From Methanosarcina sp. (GTDB lineage: Archaea > Halobacteriota > Methanosarcinia > Methanosarcinales > Methanosarcinaceae), in contig PLUB01000057.1 of the NCBI GenBank assembly GCA_003164755.1, forward strand, positions 1-64,000: a DNA stretch of 64,000 bases, read 5' to 3'. Every line of letters starts with the position of its first letter. The first letter of the stretch is position 1. A program made the translations under genes and the position numbers. The notes beneath the pieces are model-generated. The model saw only the letters and a program-made list of their open reading frames with translations. It was not told the origin of the DNA and made no database searches. Shown in pieces: positions 19,691-29,085 of the stretch.

Positions 19691-20757
19691 ATGATTTTAT
19701 TTTACCTATCATTTAGTAATCATAAATATTTATTGAATCAAAATAGAATCGGCCAAATAATCTTGGGAAGGCTGAATGGTTACAATACAATATAACAGTC
19801 ACTTTTTTATGATGAACCTATTTATATGGATTTTTGGATTGTTCGAGTATTTCCCGGATATATTTTAAACTTTCTAATGAATTTTTGGTAAATACTGTGT
19901 GTTGCCATTAGTTCTTTTAAGGCTGTTTTTGGTATTTTATCGGGTCATACTTTATCTCCTTCAGAGCTTAATCATTTGAGGATCAAATTCAAGCACAAGC
20001 AAGTTTTTCATAAATATAATAATAGATAGTTGAAAATTTTAATAGCACTATTTTTAGTTCAGCTGTATAACATTAGTTCAGATTTAATGCAGTCACAATA
20101 ATTATTATTTATTCGTTTCAAATTTTTCCTTACTAGTTCACACGAAAAAATTTCGTCCATATATCTTAATTTTGTCTTTTTTTGCTTCCTTGAAGCCAAG
20201 TTCCTACTTCAACTCCGGAGTTTATCCTAAAAATGCACATACATTTTATCTCCCTTTACTTCAAAATCTACTTGCAGGCTCTATATAAGGAAATCAGGAC
20301 ATAACTCAAAACTCAGTTTTCATGTGAGGTTAACTAAACTGTTTCATCGATTCTTGAAACTGAAAATCCCTTCGGAAACAAAGGTTCCTTAGGATTCACT
20401 TACCTATGTCATTTAAAGCAGTTAAATCAAGAGAAGTAGGAATATTTTCGAGTCTCTGTGACTCTTTTTTATGAACCTGGAGATATGTGCTTTCACCTGA
20501 TCTTTCCAATCTAAAAGAAGACAAAATGCTTTTTTATTACAACACAAAGTATATATCATATGGTGCGTTTTCTAGTGATGTTTTTACCGAAGAACCTACG
20601 CTTTTGCAGGAATTCCTGAAAAGCCACGCAGCAATTTTTAGTGGCGGATTTGAATCTCCCGATCGATTTGTTGGTCCGTTATAGTCGGTAAAGATATAAC
20701 TTCAGCCCAGAAAATTTTCCTTTCGGGCATCGATCAATTGATATCAGGAGAACTATT
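19691..20757. other. Spacer upstream of rpsO
   Basis: No firm gene. A minus-strand trace near 19840-19960 (QHTVFTKNSLESLKYIREIL) looks like the tail of a decayed protein. A 65-codon plus frame at 20487-20684 precedes rpsO but has no ribosome-binding site; it may simply be leader sequence. AAGATATAAC near 20691 could be the rpsO TATA box. Confidence 0.35.
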
Positions 20758-21216
20758 ATGGCAAAAATGCATACCAAAAGAAAAGGTAAATCCTCTTCCA
20801 CCAAGCCCAACAGAACAGAACCGCCTGAGTGGTCAAAGATTAGCTCAGAAGAAGTTATTTCTATAATACTTGATCTCTGGAAACAGGGTATCTCTACATC
20901 CGAAATAGGGATGATTTTAAGAGATCGTCATGGGGTCCCTGATGCAAAGCTTATCACAAGCAAGAAGATAACAACCATCCTTAGGGAAAACAACGTTGCT
21001 TTGAATATCCCGGAAGACCTTACCAACTTGATCGTACAAGCACTCAAGCTGAGGAAGCATATTTCTGTCAACAAGAAAGACGTCCACAACAAACGTTCCC
21101 TCAACTTGACTGAATCAAAGATAAGAAGGCTCGTTAAATATTACCAGCAGGAAAAGGTACTACCGAGAGACTGGTTCTATAAACCTGAAACCGCAGAGAT
21201 GATGATTACAAGATAA
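20758..21216 (+). CDS. rpsO: 30S ribosomal protein uS15
   Basis: uS15 binds the central domain of 16S rRNA early in small-subunit assembly. The 152-residue length is that of the archaeal/eukaryotic form, with the N-terminal extension ([10 protein letters not shown] ... [12 protein letters not shown]). The core helices [20 protein letters not shown] and the C-terminal [16 protein letters not shown] are diagnostic. AGGAG lies seven bases upstream of the ATG at 20758. It stands alone on the plus strand; the downstream 960 bases hold no gene. Confidence 0.97.
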   Translation: MAKMHTKRKGKSSSTKPNRTEPPEWSKISSEEVISIILDLWKQGISTSEIGMILRDRHGVPDAKLITSKKITTILRENNVALNIPEDLTNLIVQALKLRKHISVNKKDVHNKRSLNLTESKIRRLVKYYQQEKVLPRDWFYKPETAEMMITR

Positions 21217-22070
21217 CATTAAATATATCCTTAGTTATATATCGTCGGTTTCGCTTCTCTCTAAACCGTTTTTCATACTATTTTTGAAAACATATATTTT
21301 TATTGTTTTACCAAATAAATATTTCCTATATTATTTTGAATAATTTCACCTCAAATTTTTTATAATTTCTCCATATTCTCACAACCTAAAAAAACTAAAT
21401 CGCATTCGTAGTATTGATTTTTCTGGCAATAGGTTCTAAAAGATATTTTCTGGTGACTCTAGGTCTTCAAATTTCAAGGTAATGTGGAGCCTTTTATCAT
21501 ATAATTGAATGAATTCCTCAAAGATTTCAAACTTGCTTCTGAAACTCTGGTATGCATAGAATTATTTCTCAATTTTTCGGTTTATTTGAGGATTTTTTAA
21601 CCTCGAAGTATTGGCTCATTTGCTTCTGTGATCCATTATTAGTTTCTTTAATAGCATATATTCCAGTATTGTCTGAAGAGTTCGACCATCACTTAGATCG
21701 TATTTTGCGTGTTGCAATCATAGCCAACTTAAAAATTAACTACATTTTTAAAAACAAATCATAGTTGGAAACGTAATTATAGCTAATTTAGATAAATCAC
21801 TAACTTTTTTCATATGCTCATAAAGGACATAATTTCATTAGTGAAAACTAAGAGCTAATAGATAATACTCTTTAATTTGCAATTTTAACTTATTCTTTCA
21901 AAACACAGCTATCCAGAATTTGAGACATATTTTAGCTACGTTATATAGCACTCATATATATACTAACTAAATATATTTTACTATTATTTAATTAAGCCGT
22001 CGTTTTATTAATGTTCTTCTAATCGTTAATTTTCTATATATAACTTTTTAGTTATAGATAATGCTTCAAA
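21217..22070. other. AT-rich spacer before the ACP cluster
   Basis: No coding feature is supported (a 70-codon frame at 21552 lacks any signal). A T-rich run follows rpsO and may terminate it. A degraded MITE lies at 21778-21860. Confidence 0.4.
21778..21860. repeat. Degraded MITE copy
   Basis: Left end TAGCTAATTTAGATAAATCA and right end TTAGTGAAAACTAAGAGCTA are imperfect inverted repeats. The core CATATGCTCATAAA is shared in reverse orientation with the other MITE copies. Confidence 0.45.
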
Positions 22071-22082
22071 TTATTTATATAG
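22071..22082 (+). promoter_or_regulatory. Putative TATA box of the ACP operon
   Basis: TTATTTATATAG about 100 bases before the acpP-like start, in a very AT-rich stretch. It would leave a leader of about 75 bases. A second TATA-like run is at 22035. Support is by position and composition only. Confidence 0.35.
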
Positions 22083-22180
22083 TTGTATTACATAATAGCA
22101 ATGGGGCTTTCAGTACAAGAACAGAGGTGTGTTATTCACATTTGATGAACATCTTATGAAAGAAAAAGGGGATACAATAC

Positions 22181-22426
22181 ATGGAACAGATTAAGAATTG
22201 TATAATTGATTATTTGAAGGCTAACTCTTTTATGGACAAGGATACCAAATTTGGAGATAATGATTCTCTTACCCAGAGCGGAATTATAGATTCAATTGGT
22301 CTGCTTGAACTAGTGGACTACATCAGTGAGAAATATTCGATTGAAATTCCTGAAGACATGCTAACGCCGGAAAACTTTGACTCACTGCAGGGAATTACTA
22401 ATATGATATTCAAGCTGGCGAAGTGA
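22181..22426 (+). CDS. Acyl carrier protein
   Basis: An 81-residue stand-alone carrier protein. Ser38 in GIIDSIGLLELV is the 4'-phosphopantetheine attachment site. The acidic helix pattern and the tail IPEDMLTPENFDSLQGI are typical. Carrier proteins load acyl or aminoacyl groups as thioesters; they are uncommon in archaea, which lack type II fatty acid synthesis. It opens a tight plus-strand operon: the AMP-ligase starts four bases after its stop. This pairing makes it the likely acceptor of the ligase. A GGGGAT ribosome-binding site precedes the ATG. A phosphopantetheinyl transferase is not in the window. Confidence 0.9.
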   Translation: MEQIKNCIIDYLKANSFMDKDTKFGDNDSLTQSGIIDSIGLLELVDYISEKYSIEIPEDMLTPENFDSLQGITNMIFKLAK

Positions 22427-22430
22427 AAAA

Positions 22431-23909
22431 ATGCGAATTGATGCGTATATCACAGAATACGCCAGAATAACTCCTCAAAATATTGCTCTTGAAGAAGGCA
22501 AAAATTCAATTTCCTATGGCTGTCTTGATGAGGATATCAATATTCTCGCCTCTCCTCTTGTGGTTTTTGAACATTGCAGATTTGCAATACTGGCAGAGTC
22601 TGGAATACAATATATAAAAATACTTATGGCTGTATACAGGTCAGCCAACATTGCAATCCCGTTGCCTATCGAATTCCCAAAATTCAGTCTTGAATTGATC
22701 CTTGATGCTAACAATGTCAATAATATAATTGCAACAGATACACAGTATTTTAGATTTGGAGAGAGTTTTTTTGAACGCTTTGGAACCGTGATCATTGTCG
22801 ACAATGATAACTCTTTGAATATTCTACGTAGGAAGCTAGAATCAGAAACAAATAAACCGAAACTTAGACTGGTCATTTACACTTCAGGCACAACAGGTAC
22901 TCCAAAAGGAGTCATGTTAAGTGACAAAAACTTGGTAGCAAATGCAAAATCAATAATAGAAGTGCTTGGAATAACACCAAAAGATAAAGCAGCACTTGTT
23001 ATATCCATGCACCATGCTTTTGGGAATTCCATAATAGATTCCCACATTATGGCTGGAGGATCAATCAGAATTGGAAGCATGAATTTTATGGATTCGGTTT
23101 TCAATCTGGTTGAGTCAGAAGTATCCATATTCTATGGAGTACCCAGTACATATCGTATACTTCTCAAGTATCCAGATAGATTCAAAAAAGCTTTTGCTAA
23201 TGTCAGAATGGCTGCATCTGCTGGTGGCGGCATGGATTGGAAGATTATAACAGATATATGGGGACTAACTCCTAATATAGATATTTTGCCAATGTATGGC
23301 CAGACGGAAGCTACAGCACGGCTTGCCTACCTTCCAGCAGAAGATGTGGATGAATTCATTGACACTATAGGAAAAGCAATTCCAGGGGTTGAGCTGGATG
23401 TCTTTGATTCTGAGTATAGATCAGTAGAACCAAAAATAACAGGTGAATTGGTCGCTAGGGGGGACAATATCCTGTTAGGTTACCTCGATGATGAGATCTC
23501 CACTAAGGAGAGGGTCATAGATGGGTGGTTGCATACAGGAGACCTTGCACAAAAATTACCTAACGGGTATATTAAACTGCTTGGTCGCAAGGACGATCTC
23601 ATTAAAATTGGCGATCATCGTGTGAACCCAAGAGAAATTGAAAGGCATATAGAGGAGAATAACAAGGTTTCCAAAGTTTTTGTTGTGCCTATATCCCATG
23701 AACTTTTGGGAACTGCGATCAGCCTCATGGTCATACCTACTAAGGGGACAGAAATCAATACTCTATTTACATTCTGCCGAAAGAGCATGCCAGGTTACCT
23801 GTGCCCAAGAGAAATATTACTCATAGATAGTCTCCCATTAAGCGAGAACGGAAAAATATCCAATCGATCCATCATAGAGGAATACAAACATGTCAAAGCT
23901 AGTATGTAA
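22431..23909 (+). CDS. AMP-dependent acyl/aminoacyl ligase (ANL superfamily)
   Basis: A 492-residue adenylate-forming enzyme with all core motifs. The phosphate loop YTSGTTGTPKG is at 150-160, the aromatic motif YGQTEA at 289-294, HTGD at 368-371 and the hinge GRKDDLIKIGDHRVNPREIE at 385-404. The catalytic Lys475 is in SENGK. It activates a carboxylic acid with ATP and should transfer it to the carrier protein encoded just upstream. The acid is unknown. The overall form resembles D-alanine:carrier ligases and free-standing acyl-AMP ligases. Its 3' end overlaps the next gene by 20 bases, so translation is probably coupled. Confidence 0.88.
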   Translation: MRIDAYITEYARITPQNIALEEGKNSISYGCLDEDINILASPLVVFEHCRFAILAESGIQYIKILMAVYRSANIAIPLPIEFPKFSLELILDANNVNNIIATDTQYFRFGESFFERFGTVIIVDNDNSLNILRRKLESETNKPKLRLVIYTSGTTGTPKGVMLSDKNLVANAKSIIEVLGITPKDKAALVISMHHAFGNSIIDSHIMAGGSIRIGSMNFMDSVFNLVESEVSIFYGVPSTYRILLKYPDRFKKAFANVRMAASAGGGMDWKIITDIWGLTPNIDILPMYGQTEATARLAYLPAEDVDEFIDTIGKAIPGVELDVFDSEYRSVEPKITGELVARGDNILLGYLDDEISTKERVIDGWLHTGDLAQKLPNGYIKLLGRKDDLIKIGDHRVNPREIERHIEENNKVSKVFVVPISHELLGTAISLMVIPTKGTEINTLFTFCRKSMPGYLCPREILLIDSLPLSENGKISNRSIIEEYKHVKASM

Positions 23910-24927
23910 GAAATGTGTTCTGGATTCGGATATCCCAGGTATAGAAATTAATACGGAAACTGGTCTCTGCCATTTTTGTGAGACCTACACTCCTCTTTTA
24001 TCACAGGAAAAGAGTGAATATCTGAGTAAAATTGATGAGCTGTTTAAAAATTGCAGCGGAAAGGGTAATTATAGCATTATTTATGCACTTTCCGGTGGGA
24101 AGGATTCTTCATACACGCTTTACAAGCTCAAAAAAGAATATCCTTTCTTGAATGTTTTGGCTGTTCAGTTTGATAATGGATTTATTTCTGAAAATGCAAT
24201 ACAAAATGCCAAGAAGATGTGCAAGGTCACAGGCTGCGATTATTTTCAGCTGACAATAGAAAAGGATATACTTTACGATACATTTCGAAAAGCGGCCGAA
24301 TCTCATGATGCATTTCCTAACTTCGCTAAATACCGCGCCAGTGATATCTGCAATATCTGTATCACTATAATCAAACAGAAACTTATAGAACAGGCAATCA
24401 TTCAGAAGGCACCTTTTATTGTATTTGCTTTCACAGCTGGACAATCTCCGAATCCTATAATTAACTTATCACTTAACTTTATAAAATGGTCCAGGAATCT
24501 ATTTGAAAAGCAGCTTCAAAAAATAGGCGTTGATGATAAAGATGAATTATTCCTCATAAAAAGTGAGATTATTGAGAATATGGGGGAGAATGCTCTAAGT
24601 ATTCTGCATCCATTGTGTTTATGGGAATATAGTGAGGATAAAGTACTGAGGACATTGTTGGAAATTGGTTGGGAGTTACCGGATATTAAAGACAGTAATT
24701 CAACCAATTGTACATTGAACTCCTTTGCTTGCTATAACCATCTGGAGAAATATGGGTTCCATCCTTATGCATTTGATACAGCAGGACTTGTCAGAAGTGG
24801 GGAGATGTCTAGGGAAGAAGGATTTGAAAAAATTAACAAGGAGCTATCTAAGCAATTGATAGAAGAAGCTTCAAATAAGCTTAAGTTAAAACCAAATAAT
24901 TTTAAAAAGTCGGTGACTACTATTTAA
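23890..24927 (+). CDS. PP-loop ATPase, N-acetyl sugar amidotransferase (WbpG)-like
   Basis: A 345-residue PP-loop (adenine nucleotide alpha-hydrolase) enzyme. The N-terminus carries a zinc-type four-Cys motif (Cys6, Cys9, Cys27, Cys30: CKKC ... CHFC), followed by the ATP pyrophosphatase loop SGGKDSSYT at 68-76. A further CNIC lies near residue 156. This layout matches the WbpG/PseA-type family, which adenylates an amide and adds nitrogen to give an acetamidino group on sugars. Related PP-loop enzymes form thioamides. No glutaminase or HisF-like partner is seen nearby. Its ATG lies inside the ligase gene. The substrate is unknown; with an ACP operon it could act on a carrier-bound or glycan amide. 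Confidence 0.75.
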   Translation: MSKLVCKKCVLDSDIPGIEINTETGLCHFCETYTPLLSQEKSEYLSKIDELFKNCSGKGNYSIIYALSGGKDSSYTLYKLKKEYPFLNVLAVQFDNGFISENAIQNAKKMCKVTGCDYFQLTIEKDILYDTFRKAAESHDAFPNFAKYRASDICNICITIIKQKLIEQAIIQKAPFIVFAFTAGQSPNPIINLSLNFIKWSRNLFEKQLQKIGVDDKDELFLIKSEIIENMGENALSILHPLCLWEYSEDKVLRTLLEIGWELPDIKDSNSTNCTLNSFACYNHLEKYGFHPYAFDTAGLVRSGEMSREEGFEKINKELSKQLIEEASNKLKLKPNNFKKSVTTI

Positions 24928-24988
24928 TCCACCATTTATGATATATTTTATTAATATAAATAAAATGGCTATTGAAAGGGATGATATT

Positions 24989-25981
24989 ATGCAAGCAGTG
25001 CAAGAATTGAATGTGCCGATAATGGAAGAACTGAGCAGAGACATTGAAAATTTAGCTTCAAAGATTCGAGGTTTTATTAGAAGTCAGATAGTTAGTTTTA
25101 AGAAAAAAGGAGCACTTTTAGGAGTTTCAGGTGGAATTGATTCAGCTGTTGCTCTTACACTTTGTGTACAGGAGCTGGGGAGTGAAAACGTATATGGGCT
25201 TCTTCTTCCTGAAAAAGAATCTGCTCCTTCCAGTAAAATTTTGGGCGCAGAAATCTGCGAAAGCCTTGGTGTGTCATATGAGAATGTTCCTATATCTCCA
25301 ATCCTGGAGTCCCTTGATATTTATAAGAAAAAAGAACAGATCATTAAGAGAACCTGCCCTGAATACGATTCCAGAATTCATAAAACATCTTTAATACTGC
25401 CTGATTTCCTTAACCAGGGGCTTTTGAATGTCCCTTATATCCGATTGATAAAGGATGGTAAGACGGTTTCAAAATACAGGCTGAAGGCAAGTGACTATCT
25501 GGAACTGATCGGACTGCAGGGTGTCAAGCAACGGTCTAGAATGGTAATTCAATACATGGTTGCTGAAAAGATGAATTACGTTGTTTGTGGGACAACCAAC
25601 AAGACTGAACTTGTCCTTGGTCAGTTCGTAAAATATGGAGATGGAGGTGTAGATCTCGAGCCTCTTGCTGATTGTTATAAGACCCAGATATATGCCCTTG
25701 GGAAATTTTTGAATGTCAATGAAGAGATCCTGACACGCCCTCCTAGTGCTGACACATGGAGTCATTATACGACTGATGAGGAGTTCTATTGGCGTATGCC
25801 CATGCACGTTATTGATCAGTTGCTATATTCACAAGAACAGCATTTACCTTTGGAGATAATTGAAAAGAACACAGGATTGTCCAGAGATAAGATAGAAAAG
25901 GCTCATAGACACCTTAATAAAATAAAAAATACCACTGAATATATACGGGCCATCCCTCCTATTTACTATCTGAGCAAATGA
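24989..25981 (+). CDS. NAD synthase (NadE)-like PP-loop amide ligase
   Basis: A 330-residue protein of the NadE fold without a glutaminase domain. The PP-loop SGGIDSAVAL is at 47-56. The second signature GTTNKTELVLG and KYGDGGVDLEPLADCYKTQI, then RPPSADTW, are the NadE substrate region. NadE joins ammonia to an adenylated carboxylate. An extra segment around residues 100-160 and the gene context suggest a specialised paralogue rather than housekeeping NAD synthesis, but a true NadE cannot be excluded. ATG 24989 is preferred to 24938 because AGGGATGAT precedes it. The gap to the PP-loop gene is 61 bases. Confidence 0.75.
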   Translation: MQAVQELNVPIMEELSRDIENLASKIRGFIRSQIVSFKKKGALLGVSGGIDSAVALTLCVQELGSENVYGLLLPEKESAPSSKILGAEICESLGVSYENVPISPILESLDIYKKKEQIIKRTCPEYDSRIHKTSLILPDFLNQGLLNVPYIRLIKDGKTVSKYRLKASDYLELIGLQGVKQRSRMVIQYMVAEKMNYVVCGTTNKTELVLGQFVKYGDGGVDLEPLADCYKTQIYALGKFLNVNEEILTRPPSADTWSHYTTDEEFYWRMPMHVIDQLLYSQEQHLPLEIIEKNTGLSRDKIEKAHRHLNKIKNTTEYIRAIPPIYYLSK

Positions 25982-26070
25982 AATTTAGACGAATCAATTA
26001 TCAGAGGCAAAAATGTAATAGCAACAATCAAGAAACTTTGCTACTTTGCCTGAAGCAGAAAACCTAGCAT

Positions 26071-26167
26071 CTTGGAGGATCTCGATAAACCTCTGATCTC
26101 TAAAGGTCGAATATAAATCAGTTTATAAGCATATGAAAAATTATAGGGGTTTATCGAAATCCTCTAT
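26071..26167. repeat. MITE copy, well preserved
   Basis: Terminal inverted repeats TTGGAGGATCTCGATAAACC and GGTTTATCGAAATCCTCTAT bound a 97-bp non-coding element with core GTTTATAAGCATATGAA. It lies between the NadE-like gene and the DUF362 gene, ending 20 bases before the latter's start, and may supply or separate its promoter. Confidence 0.75.
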
Positions 26168-26187
26168 TAATTATATCTGACATATCT

Positions 26188-27321
26188 ATGAATACAAGGG
26201 TTTCTATTGTCCGCTGCTTTGATTATTTGAACGCAAAGGAAGCGATCAAAGAGTCACTAAATCTGATTGGTGGTCTTGAGAAGATTATAGCTCCAGGAAA
26301 CCGTGTTTTGCTCAAACCCAATGTACTTGGTATAAGGCCTCCAGAGGATGCAGCCACAACTCATCCAGCAATAGTATCTGCAATGTGTGAACTGGTTTTA
26401 GAGGTGGGAGGTGTTCCAATCATAGGAGATGGGTCCGGAATTATAAGCTCAGGATCTACTACCACTTCACAGGCATTTAGAGTAACGGGAATTGAAGATG
26501 TGGCTTCCAGGTTCGGGGTAGAGTTGATTAATTTTGAGACATACGGTTATGTTGAGGTTGATAGTCCAGATCCCAGACAATTGCCACATTTGTACATATC
26601 AAAAGCGATAATCGAGGCAGATGTAATAATTTCGCTTCCCAAGCTCAAGACCCATGAGCTCACGCTATATACAGGAGCAGTAAAAAATTTCTTTGGTATC
26701 ATGCCTCAAAAAAACAGGAAGCAAGCCCACTTTCTGGAAGATCGTAATCATTTTGGAGAGTTAGTCACTGACATTTACTCTATTGTCAAGCCTCATCTTG
26801 CAGTCATGGATGGTGTAGTCGGGATGGAGGGGAATGGTCCATCGAATGGTACGCCTATCTTTGTAGGTGTAGTCATGGCAAGTTATGACTGTATAGCCCT
26901 GGATGTTGTGGCCTCCGAGCTAATAGGAATTGACCCTATAAAAGTTCCCACAAACAGAGCAGCAATCTCAAGGGGTTTTAGGACAGAGTGTCTGGAGATT
27001 GTTGGAATACCTTTGGCCGAAGTAAAAGTCACTTTCAAAAGATCCGAAGGTGGCGTCACTGCCATGATACCATCTTTTCTTATGAGGATCCTTCGAAGGC
27101 AGTTAACTGTGAAGCCCTTCATCAACACCTCAAGTTGTATACTTTGCAAAACATGCATTTTGAATTGCTCGGCAAATGCCATTGAAGAAGTAGGTAGGTC
27201 TCTCAAAATAAATGAAAGAAAATGTATTCAGTGTTATTGTTGCCGCGAACTTTGTCCCAAAGATGCGGTAGGAACAAAGAAATCACTACTTCTAAAGCTG
27301 GTTACAATAAATAATAAATAA
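26188..27321 (+). CDS. DUF362 protein with two [4Fe-4S] clusters
   Basis: A 377-residue protein. Residues 1-290 form a DUF362 domain (LLKPNVLG, HPAIVSAMCELVLEVGG, SLPKLKTHELTLYTGAVKNF, GMEGNGPSNGTP), whose function is not established. Residues 310-365 are a bacterial-type ferredoxin with two C-x2-C-x2-C-x3-C motifs (CILCKTCILNC and CIQCYCCRELC), so it should carry two clusters and transfer electrons. It follows the ACP/ligase/PP-loop genes on the same strand after a 206-base gap filled by a MITE. No clear ribosome-binding site precedes the ATG, so leaderless translation is possible. A redox step in the cluster pathway is inferred. Confidence 0.82.
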   Translation: MNTRVSIVRCFDYLNAKEAIKESLNLIGGLEKIIAPGNRVLLKPNVLGIRPPEDAATTHPAIVSAMCELVLEVGGVPIIGDGSGIISSGSTTTSQAFRVTGIEDVASRFGVELINFETYGYVEVDSPDPRQLPHLYISKAIIEADVIISLPKLKTHELTLYTGAVKNFFGIMPQKNRKQAHFLEDRNHFGELVTDIYSIVKPHLAVMDGVVGMEGNGPSNGTPIFVGVVMASYDCIALDVVASELIGIDPIKVPTNRAAISRGFRTECLEIVGIPLAEVKVTFKRSEGGVTAMIPSFLMRILRRQLTVKPFINTSSCILCKTCILNCSANAIEEVGRSLKINERKCIQCYCCRELCPKDAVGTKKSLLLKLVTINNK

Positions 27322-27444
27322 CAAAAAATTTATCCCAAATAAGTTCTCTTCAGTGCTGTTAATCAAAAATCAATTATAAAAAGACAATTATTTGTCAAAA
27401 GTAATGGAGAGTGAAAGATTTAATTGAAAAATGGGGTCACTAAT

Positions 27445-27978
27445 ATGAGTACCTTAATATCTAACAGAGATAAAGTAACCTATCGCGAAATTGCTGATCA
27501 TTACAACAGCAATAAACTATTATTTGGAATAAAGTATTTCAAAAACTGGATTTTGGAACTACTTGCCTCAAATATTCCCGTTCCTTCATGGAGAGCAAAA
27601 CTGCATAGGATGAGGGGTGTAAATGTTGGGAAGAACGTATACATCGGTTATGACGTAGTTTTTGACAGGTTACACCCTGAATTGATTACAGTAGGGGATT
27701 ACGCTGAAATCGGTGATAGGTGTATATTGTCTGCACATTCAAGGGGCAGCTTAACCACAAGACAAGCATATCCAAGAAGTATGGCTCCAATCATAATCGG
27801 CCGAGGGGTTTCTGTTAATCCAGGGTGTATAATTACTCAGGGAGTCAAGATTGGAGAAAATTCAATAATAGGAATTGGGTCTGTAGTTAGCCGTGATATT
27901 TCTCCAAATAGTCTAGCTCTGGGCTACCCGGCAAAAGTTATTAAAAAACTTGATTGTGTAGGGGAGCTTCAAACCTAA
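27445..27978 (+). CDS. Hexapeptide-repeat acyltransferase (LbH, WbbJ-like)
   Basis: A 177-residue left-handed beta-helix O- or N-acyltransferase. Hexapeptide repeats run from about residue 62 (VGKNVYIGYDVVF) to 165 (IGENSIIGIGSVVSRDI), followed by the family's LALGYPAKVIKK. The catalytic His is probably in LSAHSRG. Such enzymes acetylate or acylate sugars or small molecules, often in glycan clusters. The ATG at 27445 (MSTLISNRD) fits the family better than the TTG at 27424. It is the last plus-strand gene of the 22-28 kb cluster, 123 bases after the DUF362 gene. Confidence 0.83.
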   Translation: MSTLISNRDKVTYREIADHYNSNKLLFGIKYFKNWILELLASNIPVPSWRAKLHRMRGVNVGKNVYIGYDVVFDRLHPELITVGDYAEIGDRCILSAHSRGSLTTRQAYPRSMAPIIIGRGVSVNPGCIITQGVKIGENSIIGIGSVVSRDISPNSLALGYPAKVIKKLDCVGELQT

Positions 27979-28640
27979 TCTTCCTATTTTTTTAATCATT
28001 TGTCGGATCTGCATTTGAATGCGATACCAAGTTGATTCAAGACAAACAGTGCTATCATTATTAAAAAGCAAACGAAAATAAATAGATACTCAAGATATTA
28101 TGAAATTATTCACGTCGAATACTCCGTAGATTGTTGTGAGGATGAAAATTTCCCCGAGAACCGGCATTAAACAACTATTTCTGTTCCAAATCACCTTTGT
28201 ACCATAAAATGAACCTCTGAAATGTAAACTATTTTGTCCATAAAATAATCCTTCTTCTGCAGATGTACACCAGAATTTCATCTATTTCTCAATAAGGCAA
28301 TAGCTTAAAAATTAATTTAACTTTCAATAAATAATAGTTGCCAAATAGACAAACAGATTATATATTTGTTAAATGTTGGATAAATGAATCATAAAATATT
28401 GTCAAACAGTCACTGTTTCTTTTTATGTAACAACATAACATTTTACATCTATAATCCAATTTTTAAGGCTAAAATCCCATCATCATTTCTTCCGAAAAAT
28501 CGCTGCTTTTTTCAATGGGTATCCTGAATATATTATTAATGAAAAAACTTATATGATTGTCTAAACCATAAGACTTTGTTACTATTATTAGACAAGGTAG
28601 ATCCCCCTATCTATTTGGGCAGTGGATTTACCTTACAGGA
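27979..28640. other. Spacer with repeat Y and no supported gene
   Basis: Contains repeat family Y copy 2 (28248-28385). A 63-codon minus-strand frame (28090-28281) begins in this repeat and is probably a decayed gene start. Nothing else is recognised. Confidence 0.4.
28248..28385. repeat. Dispersed repeat family Y, copy 2
   Basis: Closely similar to 8205-8345 (CAATAGCTTAAAAATTAAT, TTTCAATAAATAATAGTTG). On the minus strand it leads into ATGAAATTCTGGTGTACATC; copy 1 leads into a similar start. Confidence 0.55.
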
Positions 28641-29085
28641 CTATAACAATATTCTTAATAGTCCTAAGTAAATATTATTTTTCAAAGTTTTATGGATCTT
28701 GTTTGCTTTGACATTGGAGCAGATTTGGAGCGGGTGTAGGAGTTGATGAACGTTTACTAATAAATTGCCAAAGCAGCTCCACTGGATTATGAATATGTAG
28801 TTGTAATTCTATGTATATTTAATAATGTTGACCAAAAGACAAGAACAAATCCAATTGGCTGGAATCTGATAGCTTCTGGCTCAAAGTAGGGTGTAATTCA
28901 ACGACGTTCGAGAATTCGCTGGGCTATTAGGGTACCGAAGTTGTTCACGGCGGAGAAATTGAAACAAAAATAGTATATCTAGTAAAAGGTCATCCAATTA
29001 ATGCTCAATTGCAATACAATGGAACTTGGCATACAGGTATGAGTGTTGAAAAAATTAAATATTATGGAAATCAAAGTGGATTATG
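28641..29085 (+). pseudogene. DUF4352-like surface protein remnant, copy 1
   Basis: Several frames together give the C-terminal half of a DUF4352-type protein: LDYEYVVVILCIFNN, NPIGWNLIASGSK, then STTFENSLGY and GGEIETKIVYLVKGHP. These small extracellular beta-sandwich domains are usually lipoprotein- or membrane-anchored. Stops and shifts show it is dead. The stretch 28671-28796 is identical, in inverted orientation, to 38081-38206, beyond which the two paralogues diverge sharply. A third tail fragment (KMHLLNIPQHF) occurs near 29235-29285. The domain assignment is from pattern memory and moderate. Confidence 0.45.
28671..28796 (+). repeat. 126-bp inverted repeat, left copy
   Basis: By eye identical to the reverse complement of 38081-38206, from AATATTATTTTTCAAAG to TGGATTATGAATAT, with weaker similarity out to about 28637/38240. 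It brackets a 9.3-kb segment. Confidence 0.85.

Noticed and set aside
20487..20684. 65-codon frame upstream of rpsO as a gene
   Set aside because: No ribosome-binding site or family match; may be leader or chance.
24989..25981. Annotating the gene simply as the cell's nadE
   Set aside because: Possible, but the ACP/PP-loop operon context and extra segment make a specialised amide ligase at least as likely; left as NadE-like.
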